Program-made: the position numbers and the translations under genes | The notes under the pieces: generated by a model | Databases searched by the model: none | Told to the model about the DNA's origin: nothing | Seen by the model: the letters and a program-made list of their open reading frames with translations, nothing else | In this document: one piece after another, positions 11,801 through 22,500 of the stretch | How the letters are laid out: every line of letters starts with the position of its first letter | Position numbering within the stretch: the stretch's first letter is position 1 | From: Trypanosoma brucei gambiense DAL972 | Lineage: Eukaryota > Euglenozoa > Kinetoplastea > Trypanosomatida > Trypanosomatidae | NCBI RefSeq assembly: GCF_000210295.1 | Contig: NC_026742.1 | Coordinates: 186,001 to 250,000, forward strand | Direction: 5' to 3' | Length of the DNA stretch: 64,000 nucleotides

Positions 11801-14612
11801 CTGCATCCTCTTTGCTCAGTTCCTTTGCATCATCATAGGCTGTGGGAATAGCTGCATCTTCTTTGCTCAGTTCCTTTGCATCGTGAGCTGCATCATTATT
11901 TGTTTTATCGTTATCACTTCCTTTTTTTTTCTGTTGGAGTTCAGTGATTGTGATGTTGTCAATGACCTTTTGCGCGTTGTCAGATACGGCTTTATCCATT
12001 GATTGTTGTATTAGATTGGTTAAAATTGTTTCTTTACCTTCTTGTTCGCCATTTGTGTCCAAATGTTGCTGTTTGTTTATTGTTTTGCCGTGTTGCAGTG
12101 AGTCAAATTGATTGTGTATCGTTTGTTCATTTTCGTGTGTGGTAAGCGGTTTTTCTTGCTGGTTATTGTTTGTTTCTTTAGTTGTGAAGTCGTCGCAAGT
12201 TTCTGTACCCTCTTGTTTAATTTTGTCACTGGCTCGCCGACTTGGAACTATTTCTTGAGCGGCAACGGTATCGTTAAGGGACGGAGTGCCACCCTCGCTA
12301 CCTGTTGACCCCTTCAAAACCGTGTTTTCCCCTGCGTTGTTCAAGAGTGTTTGTTCCGCTGACAGGGCATCCCCTGGTTGTTGATGCATGGGTTCTGTTG
12401 CTTGTATTGACAGCCGATTAGAAGAATTGATTTTGTGTTCTAAATTTTTCGGTGTTGTCCCCCCAGTTTGTTTTCCTGTATCTTGTTCTTTTGATGTCAT
12501 TTCCTTTCCCTCCACTATCGTGGTAGGCTGCATACCGTTCGCCAGTTCTTGTTCTGCATGTTGTTGATTCGGTGATTCGCGTGTCTGCCGCTCTTTCTCA
12601 TCTATATTTTGGCATTTTCCCACAGGAGTGAGTTGATCCCTTGTGACAGTGGTGTGCTCTTGGCAATTTCCATTGTTAATTAACAGTTGAGAAGTATTCA
12701 CCCCTTGACAACCGTTGAATTGTTGCTCAGTTGCTTGACAAGGTGGCTGTTGGTACTGCTGGAGAGCCAGCCGAAGAGACATGACCTCTTTCTGTATAGC
12801 AGTGGTTGCACTCATTATGTATTGTTCAGAGCTCTCCGTCGCGGTGGTTCCTGCAAATTGTTCTTCGGAGCAAACATTTGTTTCGTGTTCAACTGCACTA
12901 GGTACCGACTTTTCATTTCCTGGGACCAGTGCGTCTTCGTTGAACCCCAAAACTCTGTTAACTTGCGGGGCAAACACCTGCTCCACTTTATGTGTGTGTA
13001 GTGTCTGTTGTTGTTGGTTGCCCTTATTAGTCTCGACTTCGGTGGCCGTTCTCACATCAGCGAGATGCCCATGCAGATATTCTGTGGTAACACTACTGAT
13101 GTGTTCTTCCCAAAAAGGCTGAGAAGTAGGCGGCTCCTTCGTTTTCACACTTTGTACTTGGCTCCTTTGGTTCTGTGAGGATTTCCTCCTTTTCCCCTCC
13201 AGAAGTTCATACAACTTGTGAACGTTGTTCAGTTCACATGTAGTAATGATGTCACGAATTGCAGCATCACTGAGTTTGCCGTCGTGTTGTATGGATACCT
13301 CCACCATATTTGAATTTCTAGAATTAAGTGCTACCGAAACATTTCCATGCGGCACCCCAAGAGAGTGTGCGATATCTTTTTCATATGCCTGACATAGGTG
13401 AAACGGTACCACGCGCAACGACGTGTTTTGCTTGCTCTTGGGAAGGTCAAGGAGGAACATTGACTCTCTGGGGACCAACTTGGGCACCATCGCCCTTCGT
13501 GACATCTTTTGTCCCCTGCCTTCTCCCTTCTTAGGAGACATCTCGCTGAGGGGCGAGGGAGTGCTCCGTTGCGACAACAGACATGGCTTTCTAGGGCTTG
13601 AGCACGCTAATGTTGCTGTCAATGAGAACGTGTCACCCAACGCGTCATACTTGAGGCGTCGCAACTTGTACCGTATATGCTGCTCCGCCGTATACAGTGC
13701 CTCCCTATTTAATGTTTCCTCGAACGCTACATATTGTATGTCGTCAAGCATATCTTGACTCATTTCCTCCCATGCTTCTGCCGCGTCACCTGCACTGCTG
13801 GAGCGCTGTGAAGAGCAAGTAGCAGCGAACCCCGGGCACCCCCCTTTTGCTTCCATTTGGCTACTGCTCACTGCACCTGGGCTGGGGGTTCCCGTCCACC
13901 GGGATGTGTCGAATGTCTTCCCGGTGCTGTTCAATTTGTTTAAAACTTTACTGACTATTGCCCCTGTCTCCCCCTCGTCGCCAGCTGCGCCACCCATATA
14001 CACTTCGTTTCGCTGCGGCGAGCCTTCTTTCCTATCGCTGCCGCTCCGTTGATTTCCCTGTGTATTTCGGTCCTGTGCCACCACAGCAATTTTGTACAAG
14101 TTCCCAACATGTCGTACGTTATCAGGTGTCAGAAGAGTGTAGGCGCCCTTGTTCTTATCAAAATATGTGATAAACACCACGCTTAGTTGTAAGAGCTCTG
14201 CGTTCTTCTGTATAGTTTCCAATACTGTCTCTATTGTCAGGGGGCCGTCGACATGCGGTGCCCCAACTAGCATGGAACCAACCAGCTCACCCGAGTCGGA
14301 TATAAACTCGAGAGACCAGTTTTCTCCATTTATTGTGCCCTCCAGACGGCTTCCACTCGCACCCTGAGATCGGGGGTAACCCCCTTTGCCCCACGTGCCA
14401 TCGTAGGTTGATTGCAGCGATATGTCACCCGACTGTTTTTCGAAACGAGACAATGGCCTACTGTAAGGTTCCAATAAATCCGCACTGTACGTTGAAGGCG
14501 TGTCCCTGCCGCTGTGTAGGTTTCTGCCGGCTTGGTTGGGGCGTTCGCTGCCGGTAGCTACACGACCATCTAAATATCCGTCTCCCGGATGTGCCCTAGA
14601 GGTAAAATACAT
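8829..14612 (-). CDS. giant 17-aa repeat protein, N-terminal piece (3' cut by gap)
   Basis: The ATG at 14610-14612 has an in-frame TAG four codons upstream, so this is a complete N-terminus. About 910 unique residues come first. They include a possible globular part near residues 90-170, a helical stretch (residues near 300-330, with HIRYKLRRLKYD), a block around residues 400-480 with SLGVPHGNVSVAL and NNVHKLYELLEG that looks like a small folded domain, and a Gln/Thr/Asn-rich region. About 36 copies of the 17-residue repeat follow, then about 395 residues of the same C-terminal tail as in the left piece, until the gap. I do not recognise the family. The right piece and the left piece (1549-8728) are probably two alleles of one gene or two tandem genes. 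The array here is much shorter than in the left piece, so copy number is variable or unresolved. Confidence 0.85.
8831..10668. repeat. duplicated segment, copy 2 (matches 2514-4351)
   Basis: Same sequence as 2514-4351, starting two bases after the N gap. See copy 1. Confidence 0.9.
10022..11882 (-). repeat. 51-bp tandem repeat array, about 36 copies
   Basis: Same 51-bp unit as the left array. The repeats nearest the N-terminus carry a TAT codon giving PTAYDD in place of PTADDD. The same change occurs once in the left array near 4957. After the first 12-13 units counted from the C-terminal side, the order of variants differs from the left array. Confidence 0.97.
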
Positions 14613-15680
14613 GTATCCCCGCTAAGGGGGCGATAGAACCACTGCTTGTTGCCTACAAAGGGGCAATCCTTACCTCCTCTTTTTCTTACCCTCCCCTCTC
14701 TCCTACTATTACGCAGTCAATGCTTTCTAATGTGAAGCCGCTCACCGCGTTAAATGAACGGGTTTGCCGAGCGAAGGGAACAAATAATACTGTGCGAGTG
14801 CGCTTTTATCCGTGGCCGTATGTTCATGCAACGCCAAGAAGCGTGTAGGGAGCACGAAGTCCCTCTCCGTCACTTCAGTCGGGAGGGTTGCTCGTATTGT
14901 TACAAGACAAAGGTGCTGGAAAAGAAGGTGTTGCGGAGGTTTTTTCTTCCTATTATTTCGACTTCTGACCCTGAGTGTGGAGAGAAGCACATAGTTCACA
15001 CAGAAAGTAGTGAGGAAAAACGGGTGGTGTGAGCGAAAAGGAGAGTGTCAGTGTGGCAAAATATACACATCCATCCAGTTTTCCCAAACATAATTAGAAC
15101 CAAACTTATTTTGTTGTCTGTGAAAAAAAAAAAATACGTTGTACTGTTGGATATCCTACACACTTTTAAATTTCGGGGTCCGTGCAGGCGTGCTATTGAC
15201 GACTGTAGTGTTCGTACCCGTTGCGTGGTCCGGTAAGGTGCTCGGCAGTCCCAGTTCCACCCCTTGTGAGAGGCGTGGGTAAGATGTGTAAAATTTCATA
15301 AATCACCAACTCGTTGGCTTAGTGATGGACGCAACGGAATGTCCCTCTCTCTTTGCATTTGCCCCCACATTGGGTTCAAATGGATGCATGCCGTTGACGG
15401 TGGGGAAGATCGAAATAAACGGTGGTAATATAGGAGGAGATTAATGGGTTACCAGCGATTTTAATCTCGTTCCGTAAATATAAGGCTTTCCCCACTCCGC
15501 GCCAGCAAGTCACAGAAGAAGAAACTTCGAGCAGGTGGTTACTAAGCTGAAACCGCGCCAGATATACGGTTCTTCGTGGAACAGAGTACTGATTACAGAA
15601 GTATGAAGAAACATTTATCGCTTTGTTCGTAGGGGTGAAACTTGGCATGTAGCACAGCCAACTAACATCGTCGCCGTGGT
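14613..15680. other. intergenic region
   Basis: This separates the FtsJ-like gene (upstream in transcription) from the repeat protein. Only short open frames without a good ATG are seen. It must hold the poly(A) site of the FtsJ gene and the splice acceptor of the repeat gene; no single acceptor stands out. A plus-strand pyrimidine tract followed by AG at about 14670-14715 leads only to a short frame. Confidence 0.6.
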
Positions 15681-16925
15681 TTACCGGGCATCCTCTTCCC
15701 TTGTGCGCTTTGCCGTTCTCCCACCCTCGTTCCATTGCATCGCCCTCTCTGCGCTGCGTCGACGCCGTTGCAAGAATTCAAAGCTCCTTTCCCACACCTT
15801 CTCCAACTCCAACCGATGCCGCTGAAAGCCAACCCTCGCCAGCTCCAGTGATTCGTCGGTATTCCCTAACCAATACTCCCTGGAACCCTCTGTGAGAAGT
15901 TTCAGCAGGCGGTCCCAAGCCTCACAGGTGCCCATCGTGCGGGTTACGCGTACTCCCGTCAGAAGAACATAGACGGGAGTTTTGGCTGCGTGCATTGTCT
16001 CCATAATGTGAATAGAACCAGCAACTAATGGGCGGAGGTGTGCAAGTAGGATAGGGAAGCTCGCGCACTCCGGACGACCAAAGACAAACATGATTACTCC
16101 GCCATCACGAACATGTTTGACAGCGATCTGCAGCTGCGGAACAAGGAAACTAAACCATGGCAACACAGGATGCCCGTCATTCGTGGGTAATTCACCGCTG
16201 TCGCCACTCGTTTCTTCCTCGCGCTGACCGTAGTCCTGCACGGCACCCCCATTGACGAAGTAAAAATCCCTTCCCTTGATCGCACGGTGCTGTTGCCAGT
16301 CCTCCTCCAGTATACTCCCTTCAATTAACTCGAAGCGTCCCTTTGATGTGGGAAAATTTCTCCATGAGGAATCGAAGGCAATCCCACCACGGTCAACAGG
16401 AAGCGAAACTCCTATCCCAGACCATCGAAGTTCTGTCACAAGGTACTTCGAAACCCCTCCGGGTGCGCATCCAAGATCAAGGAACGTAGGTGCCGCCGTG
16501 GCATCTCCCGCTGACTGCTGCGCCGGGCGAGAGAGTGCTGGAGGAGCGGTACAGAAGTATTCCGGCGCCACTGTGCGTAAGACACGCTTCGCATGATCAC
16601 AGTAGCGCTGGCAGAGTTTACTAACATCGGTTCTCGCAAAGGAGGTAACCGGTGCCACATGTGTGCCGCTGCTCGCCTTCTTGGAGTCCTCCTCAGGCCC
16701 GCCTTGGGTTGAGTGCCTTTGACGTCGCTGATACCACATATCCAGTGCCTCAGACCTCCAACCCTCGTCGCGTTCGGCAATGAGCGCGCGGTACGCAGTG
16801 GACACGGTCAGAAGATAATCCCTCCATCGGCAGCACCGACTACTACCACTGTTAACAACGGGAGCAGAGTTGAGATTCATGGTTTGCCCATTTTTTTCAA
16901 GAACAACGTTATCGGGGGTTTCCAT
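15681..16925 (-). CDS. FtsJ-like (RrmJ-fold) RNA methyltransferase, 414 aa
   Basis: A Rossmann-fold S-adenosylmethionine-binding motif, FLDLGCAPGGVSKYL, lies at about residues 149-163 and is typical of FtsJ/RrmJ enzymes, which methylate 2'-hydroxyls of RNA. A following strand with GIGVSLPVD and a later FVNGGAVQD segment fit the same fold. In many FtsJ enzymes the latter position reads D-G-A-P, so the catalytic Asp may be replaced here. The open frame extends 65 codons further upstream without an ATG, so the first ATG at 16923-16925 is used. The C-terminus is very basic (RRRRRSAERAMQ), which suits RNA binding or a nuclear location. The specific RNA substrate cannot be told from the sequence. 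Confidence 0.75.
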   Translation of the reverse strand: METPDNVVLEKNGQTMNLNSAPVVNSGSSRCCRWRDYLLTVSTAYRALIAERDEGWRSEALDMWYQRRQRHSTQGGPEEDSKKASSGTHVAPVTSFARTDVSKLCQRYCDHAKRVLRTVAPEYFCTAPPALSRPAQQSAGDATAAPTFLDLGCAPGGVSKYLVTELRWSGIGVSLPVDRGGIAFDSSWRNFPTSKGRFELIEGSILEEDWQQHRAIKGRDFYFVNGGAVQDYGQREEETSGDSGELPTNDGHPVLPWFSFLVPQLQIAVKHVRDGGVIMFVFGRPECASFPILLAHLRPLVAGSIHIMETMHAAKTPVYVLLTGVRVTRTMGTCEAWDRLLKLLTEGSREYWLGNTDESLELARVGFQRHRLELEKVWERSFEFLQRRRRSAERAMQWNEGGRTAKRTREEDAR

Positions 16926-17198
16926 CCAGTGGTACCTCAACCACTTTCCTTCCCTTCCTATAGTGTTTGCAGTCGGTGGTGAACACGCTAAAGGATTCCA
17001 CAGAGGAGGTGTGTGTGTTCGAGTGGGGAGTGGGGCAGGCACCCAGCCGAAAAGAGGCACTGCGGATAGAATAGGGTGCACGTCCTCGTCGCACAACTGC
17101 AACAGGATGAGGGAAAGCAACGGAAGGAGTTCTTCGGACGTTGTGAGTTAACGTTACAATTCGTTCGCTGAGAAAAACATCTCCACTGACTCATTATT

Positions 17199-17540
17199 TC
17201 AGTTCGCTTCGGGATTCTTCTTACTCCTCTCGATATTGTAAATGTATAATTTCTTGAGGGCACCGTCGGTGCACTGACCGAAGGCTACGTTCTCCTGAAA
17301 GCAGTCCGTTGCCCACCGCTCCCCGGCCTTTTCTTGACATTTCACACCAGTGTTGTACTCTTTTGAACAGAACACCTCCGCGATGCCCAACAAGTAGGCG
17401 CCCTTTTGCCTTTGGCATACAAAGTTGATATCATCGTTAACACGTGACTGGAGGCATTGTTCAAGGTCGCGGCGCTGCTGATCGTACGTCTGGGAGAACT
17501 TGTCTGCTAGTTGGTTAAATTCCTTTGTATTGCGTGACAT
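17199..17540 (-). CDS. twin CX9C protein, probably mitochondrial intermembrane space, 113 aa
   Basis: Two classic CX9C motifs are visible, CSKEYNTGVKC and CFQENVAFGQC, separated by 11 residues and forming a coiled-coil-helix-coiled-coil-helix fold. An extra pair, C-x12-C, lies nearer the N-terminus. Proteins of this kind are oxidised by the MIA pathway and act in the mitochondrial intermembrane space as assembly factors or subunits of respiratory complexes such as NDUFA8-type or COX-type small proteins. There is no cleavable presequence, as is usual for this class. The ATG at 17538-17540 is the first in frame. The exact orthologue is not certain. Confidence 0.75.
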   Translation of the reverse strand: MSRNTKEFNQLADKFSQTYDQQRRDLEQCLQSRVNDDINFVCQRQKGAYLLGIAEVFCSKEYNTGVKCQEKAGERWATDCFQENVAFGQCTDGALKKLYIYNIERSKKNPEAN

Positions 17541-18037
17541 TCCCGCCCATTCATTTAAATAGGGAACGAATCGGTCCGATAAAAGTCAAATAAGTAAATT
17601 GAATGAACGAACGATTTATCGCGTCACTCCTGCTCACCTCACCACGCAGTGAAGGTGGTGCTTTGGTCTAAGTATGGGAAATGGGTGAAATACAGAAAGC
17701 ACGCATAACAGTACACGGAAGGAGAACGAAGGTTGCTTGAAATGGTACAATGATGTTGCAGTTAAAGTGGTTACGCGTGAAGTCGATTTAGGAAGTAGGG
17801 AATCACGTACGAGAAAGCATAAGGCGTTATTTTCCCTTCCCCCTTCACCATCCTCTCAGTGAGAGTTTACTTGCTTACGTTAGCTTTAATCGCCAATTTC
17901 TTACACACAACGGAAATGCATGCTTGGAGCACCCAAGCTGGCCCCGCGTTGTGCTCCAAAGGGATCTGAAAACACATAACAGCCGCTACACCGCAATTTT
18001 TGCGCGCCACAACGTAGTCCTCTGGATTCCTCACTGA
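17541..18037. other. intergenic region
   Basis: Nothing gene-like is seen. It should contain the 3' UTR of the RRM-like gene and the splice acceptor of the CX9C gene. Confidence 0.6.
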
Positions 18038-18868
18038 CTAGCGATGTCTTTCCAAGAACATGCGCACGCCAGACGTCCCTATCAGCCTGCCAGAAAGGAC
18101 AGCACGCGCGTTCTGAGCACTCCCCTCATCCACAAAGGAAGCCAATACTCGTTCTTCCAAATCCACGGCGCCGTTATTTCCATTGGTCGCTTCGTTGAAA
18201 GAGGGGTCGAGCGGAAAGGACCTGTTGCTATCAATTTCGCTATCCGCGCTTTCCCTTTCGGTGGGCACACTTACGGGGGTGGCGATTACAGTGTCCTCAA
18301 CATCCACTAGTGAAAGAAATCCCTTTGCTCCATTCAATGCTCGGAGTACAAGCGTGCGCGGTGCAGGAGGGACCAGCAGAACATCAACTAGACATGCCTC
18401 TTTCGAACATTGTGTTTCCTTTAATGGAAATATCTCAACCTTCCACTGGCGGCCGCATACCACAGTGTTCTGCAACCGGTCACGCATGGCTATGGCTGCC
18501 CCCTTGTTCTGCACCTCAAATGTGAGCGTCGCGCCATCTGCCTCCTCCATTATACCCGCCTCCGATATGAACTTGCTTTGAGTTGGCAGCATGCGCCGGA
18601 CCATGTGAGTATAAATAGTGTCCATCCTAGTTTGCAAATCGGAGGCGATGAATGAACCGTGGAGGATGTCCGCGTCTGGGGGCTCACGTTCTCTTTTGCA
18701 GGGACACTTCCTTATACCTTTGGGTTGTTCGACAGAACTGGCGCATTGTTTTCCATCTTCCCGATGTCCGCTACTGTGATCCTCACGCTCCAGTTTTTCC
18801 ATGTTGTGTTTGCCTCTCCTTTTTTCAGGCGAGCCTTTGATACTGTGAAATCGTTCACCACGGGGCAT
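18038..18868 (-). CDS. putative RNA-binding protein with degenerate RRM-like folds, 276 aa
   Basis: The middle (ATLTFEVQNKGAAIAMRDRL ... WKVEIFPL) and C-terminus (RVLASFVDEGSAQNARAVL ... GVRMFLERH) both show the beta-alpha-beta pattern of the second half of RNA recognition motifs, without canonical RNP1/RNP2 aromatics. The N-terminal 70 residues are charged and cysteine-containing and probably disordered. The open frame continues 68 codons upstream only from a TTG, across what looks like the spliced leader acceptor region, so the ATG at 18866-18868 was chosen. RNA binding is inferred from fold pattern alone. It could equally be a conserved hypothetical protein. Confidence 0.65.
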   Translation of the reverse strand: MPRGERFHSIKGSPEKRRGKHNMEKLEREDHSSGHREDGKQCASSVEQPKGIRKCPCKREREPPDADILHGSFIASDLQTRMDTIYTHMVRRMLPTQSKFISEAGIMEEADGATLTFEVQNKGAAIAMRDRLQNTVVCGRQWKVEIFPLKETQCSKEACLVDVLLVPPAPRTLVLRALNGAKGFLSLVDVEDTVIATPVSVPTERESADSEIDSNRSFPLDPSFNEATNGNNGAVDLEERVLASFVDEGSAQNARAVLSGRLIGTSGVRMFLERHR

Positions 18869-19517
18869 TTCCGACAAGAATACTTCAGTTGGGTGACAAA
18901 GGTTATTCGTTGAGAGGAATTGATGCGCACTCTCCCTGCACGTTATTCCGGCCTTTTTGTCCGGGTGTGCGTGCGGAGCCGCTTCACACGATCTGTGTAC
19001 AACTACAGCAAACAAATAGATGGGTATTGATAGGAAAGAAAGCGGCGGTATTGGAACCAACAATGCCCACAAAAAAAAAAAAAAAAAAACACCGCCTACG
19101 GCGGTTTGTGGAGAACAAATAGCGTAGTAACACTAGGATGAAAGCGGAGCACATCCGCAGGGTGTAAAAACGGACAAAAAAAACGATGATCAGCATCTTC
19201 TTCCGTCATATGTGAGGTGTGTTTTCCCATTTTTTCTTTTTTTGTGTGTGCGAAAAGAAAGAGGAGAGGGGGAAGAAGTTTCATCACTCCAGCTAGAGGC
19301 TATTCCTCCCCCCGTTCAATTCGTACAACTTAGTTTATTCCTACCCCCACCCACCTCGTCTCTGATGGACCAGCGATGCGTCCACCAATAAAAGCTCGCG
19401 GAGTACAGAGGAGTACGCTTTTTCTATGATGAGCAGGAATACATGGAATAAGTAACGTCACCAACAGCGCGGTTGCAAACGTCGTTTGTGTGCTTCTTCC
19501 ATCCTTTTTTTCTTTGT
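18869..19517. other. intergenic region
   Basis: It contains an 18-19 nt A run (T run on the coding strand) at 19071-19089, a likely pyrimidine tract for trans-splicing of the RRM-like gene. The rest is the presumed 3' UTR of the kinase ending at 19518. Confidence 0.6.
19003..19089 (-). promoter_or_regulatory. pyrimidine tract and splice acceptor for RRM-like gene
   Basis: On the minus strand a T run (19071-19089) and further pyrimidine-rich sequence end in GTTTGCTGTAG, with the AG at 19003-19004, about 135 nt before the ATG. This is the standard layout of a trypanosome trans-splice site; which AG is used is inferred. Confidence 0.45.
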
Positions 19518-22500
19518 TTACTTCTTTTCATCTCCCCCACTTAGTCGCTTTGCCGGTTGTTGTTGTTGCTGCTGCTGTTGCTGCTGCAGCACCCACGAAG
19601 TGGTGATACACCATTTCCCCAGCATATAGTTGTGAAAGGCTGTAGGGCTCACATCTGGGTGCTGCTTTTGCTGTGGTTGCTGCTGCGGTGAGGAAAAGGA
19701 AACGTGTGACCCCTTTATGTTGAATGAATTTGCACTCGCCTCATTTGCGGCTGCGCCTCCACAAACTTCTTGATTGGCGGCTCCCACAAAACAATCCCGA
19801 CTACCTGGTTGTTTAGCGCCCGTACCCTCCGCATCGGTGAAGAATGGTAATGTCTCATTTGTAACGAACGGCATTACGCACTCCACCATCCTGTTGTCTT
19901 GTCGCATGTGTTTCATTAGTGTGACACACCACACATCCGTAGCCAACCGGCACTCCCTATTTAAGTTCCAGAAGGCCTGCATGAGCTCACTGAGCAGTTC
20001 GTGCTGTCTGGAGTGGGATATACAATCGCCATTTCCTGTGGACTCTGTTTCATACGGTGGTGAAATCTGACGGCAAGAGCTCGGGCAAGTTCTGCCACCA
20101 AGTGTTCCTTTTTGGGGGGTTTCTGCTTCTAAAGGCTCCACATAGCCGCATGCCTCTAATGCCAAACTTAATGCGCCAATAAAAAAGGGTTGAGGCGAGT
20201 GAAACGACCCCCCTTCAGTCTCACTGCTGTCACTCCCGTCTTTTGTAGTGTGGGACTCATCCACACCCGTAGTTCCCGTTGTTTGTGTGTCGTAATAATC
20301 GTCCGTGTTCCTTTCATCCTCTTCTCCAGACGCCATCGGGACTGGGTGGGTTTTTGGCAGCCCAACCCTACCGCGGCCTCCACTCTTACGTTTCCTTCTG
20401 CCATTGCTGCCACCACTCCCGCGGCTGCTGCCCCTACTGCTGATTCTTGTGGGTGACGCCACTTCATGCCGTTCAGAAGTTTGTTTTCCCACCCTTTCCT
20501 GTGCTTGTTTTTCCCCCATCATGCTCAAGCTACAAATTTCCTTCCTGTTATTATTAAGAGAAGGAATGGAGTCACCGCATCCCGACAAAGAGTTAACGGT
20601 GTTCGAGTGCTGACAGCGAGAATACCACTCCTCCGCTAATTCATGATACTCCAGCATAATGTCGACAAAAGCACGATGACAGGGACGTTTCAGAGAGATG
20701 TCGGCGGCACCACTGCCGGTCTGCTGCGGTTTTTGTGACGCTGCCACCGTCGGTGTTTGCCTTCCTTCCTCTCCCCTTTTATCAAGTAACGCGCAGTCGA
20801 ACCATTTGTCCAGTAACAGCTCTTTAGCACTTGGCCGCCCCGTCTCTGCCGCGCATACGCAGCGCTGCACAAAGGAGGCGAAACTTAGCGACCACCTCCC
20901 CCTCCGTAACCGTGGGAGAGGTCTGTGGTGAAGCCGCATCCACCATGGACACGCACCGTCAGCAAGGTGAATGGCAAGTAAGCCAAGCATCCAAATGTCG
21001 TGCGCGGGTGTGAGAGGGCATCTGGGGTTGTGTGTGTTATGTGTTGCTCGAATCCTTGGACCAGTGGTGTTGAATGCAGCTTTTTTGCTTGTATTACTCC
21101 CGTCCCCATGGGAGGGACGAAGCTTTGAAGTTGGGATCGGGTCGTTATGTGAAGAGGAATCGATGCATCCACTGTTACTGGTAGAGTTGATTGTATTCTC
21201 CTCTATAATGCACTCTGGTGGGGGCAAATACTCTTGTTCCTTAACAGTAAATAAGTGGAGCGCATCCATCGTTGGCGAGTTTCTGAAACCCTCGACTGCT
21301 TTCAGTGGTAGAGGGTATGCGCTTGAGTAGCAGGAACTTCCACGCAATTGCTCGCAATAACCGCGCGGTCCACTGACCGTTTCTTCACGGTCTACGCTGT
21401 TGCAACATTTTGCGAAAGTGCTAAACAGAGCTTGCTCAACCCTTCCGTAGTATCCGTCGGAAAGAATGACATGGTTAGAAAGCTCTAGCATAGCGTCGTT
21501 ATCCTCTGAATTCGAAATGACTTCTGCAGACGCCCTAGCAGAGGTTGCAGCCTCGTCAAATATTACGGCTGAGCTCCTTCCACTGCTGCTTCTGGAATGT
21601 GTGTGTCTGACGGTAACACTACTATAACGCCTCGTGCCACTGTTTCCCAGTTCGGCGGTTATTGAGGAGGTGAGGGTGCATCCCTTTGGAGTTAGCGGGG
21701 CAACACCATCCTCATTTGCCGCCGCGACAGCTTCCATGACGTGAGAAGTGAGAAAGATGTTTGTTGCCTTCACACTTCCATGCGCTCTGCCCATGGCGTG
21801 AAGAGTCGCAAGTTGTTTTAAAACACTACGGATAATGTTTCGAATAACCACCTCACGGAGCACGTTAGATGGTTGGTTGGTGATCGACCAGTTAAGAAAA
21901 ACATCATACACATTTCCTTGCGGAACGAGTGGCAAGGATAACGCAATGGCAAATTGGGGAACCGTTTTTCCTTCTTGTGGCACAGGTGCACCGGGTAGGT
22001 CACCCCTTGTGGCACTTGGCGTTGTGGTGTCGTGCGCAGGACCAGTTGTACCAATTTTGAAAGTGGAAGCCGTGGTGCCAGTATGCAGTCGGTCCACAAC
22101 GGCCCCTTTGCCGTAGTCGAGAGAACTGGGGTAACTTGTACTTTTACTCCTATCCTTTGTACGCGGTACCGAATCGTTGGATGGTCTGCGAACTCCGGTG
22201 ACACCCTTTTTCACGGCTTGGAGCGAGATACCAGATTTGCAAGTCGTATCAGAACTTGGGTTAATGTTTGTCGTCAGAGCCCTGTTGACTGAACTTTTCT
22301 GTTTTAAGGATGTGCTGAAAGCCTTGGATGCCTTGTTCCCAAAACGAGTAACAGGTTCGGCCTTCACCGTTGGTCCTTGTGGGCATGCATCTTCTTTGGT
22401 CACCGAAGTTTTGATTTCACCAAGAGAAAAAACCGAGAGACCCAGAATGGGCATCTGACCGCTCAGTATGTTACTGTCCAATCCATTACTTTCCTTGGGT

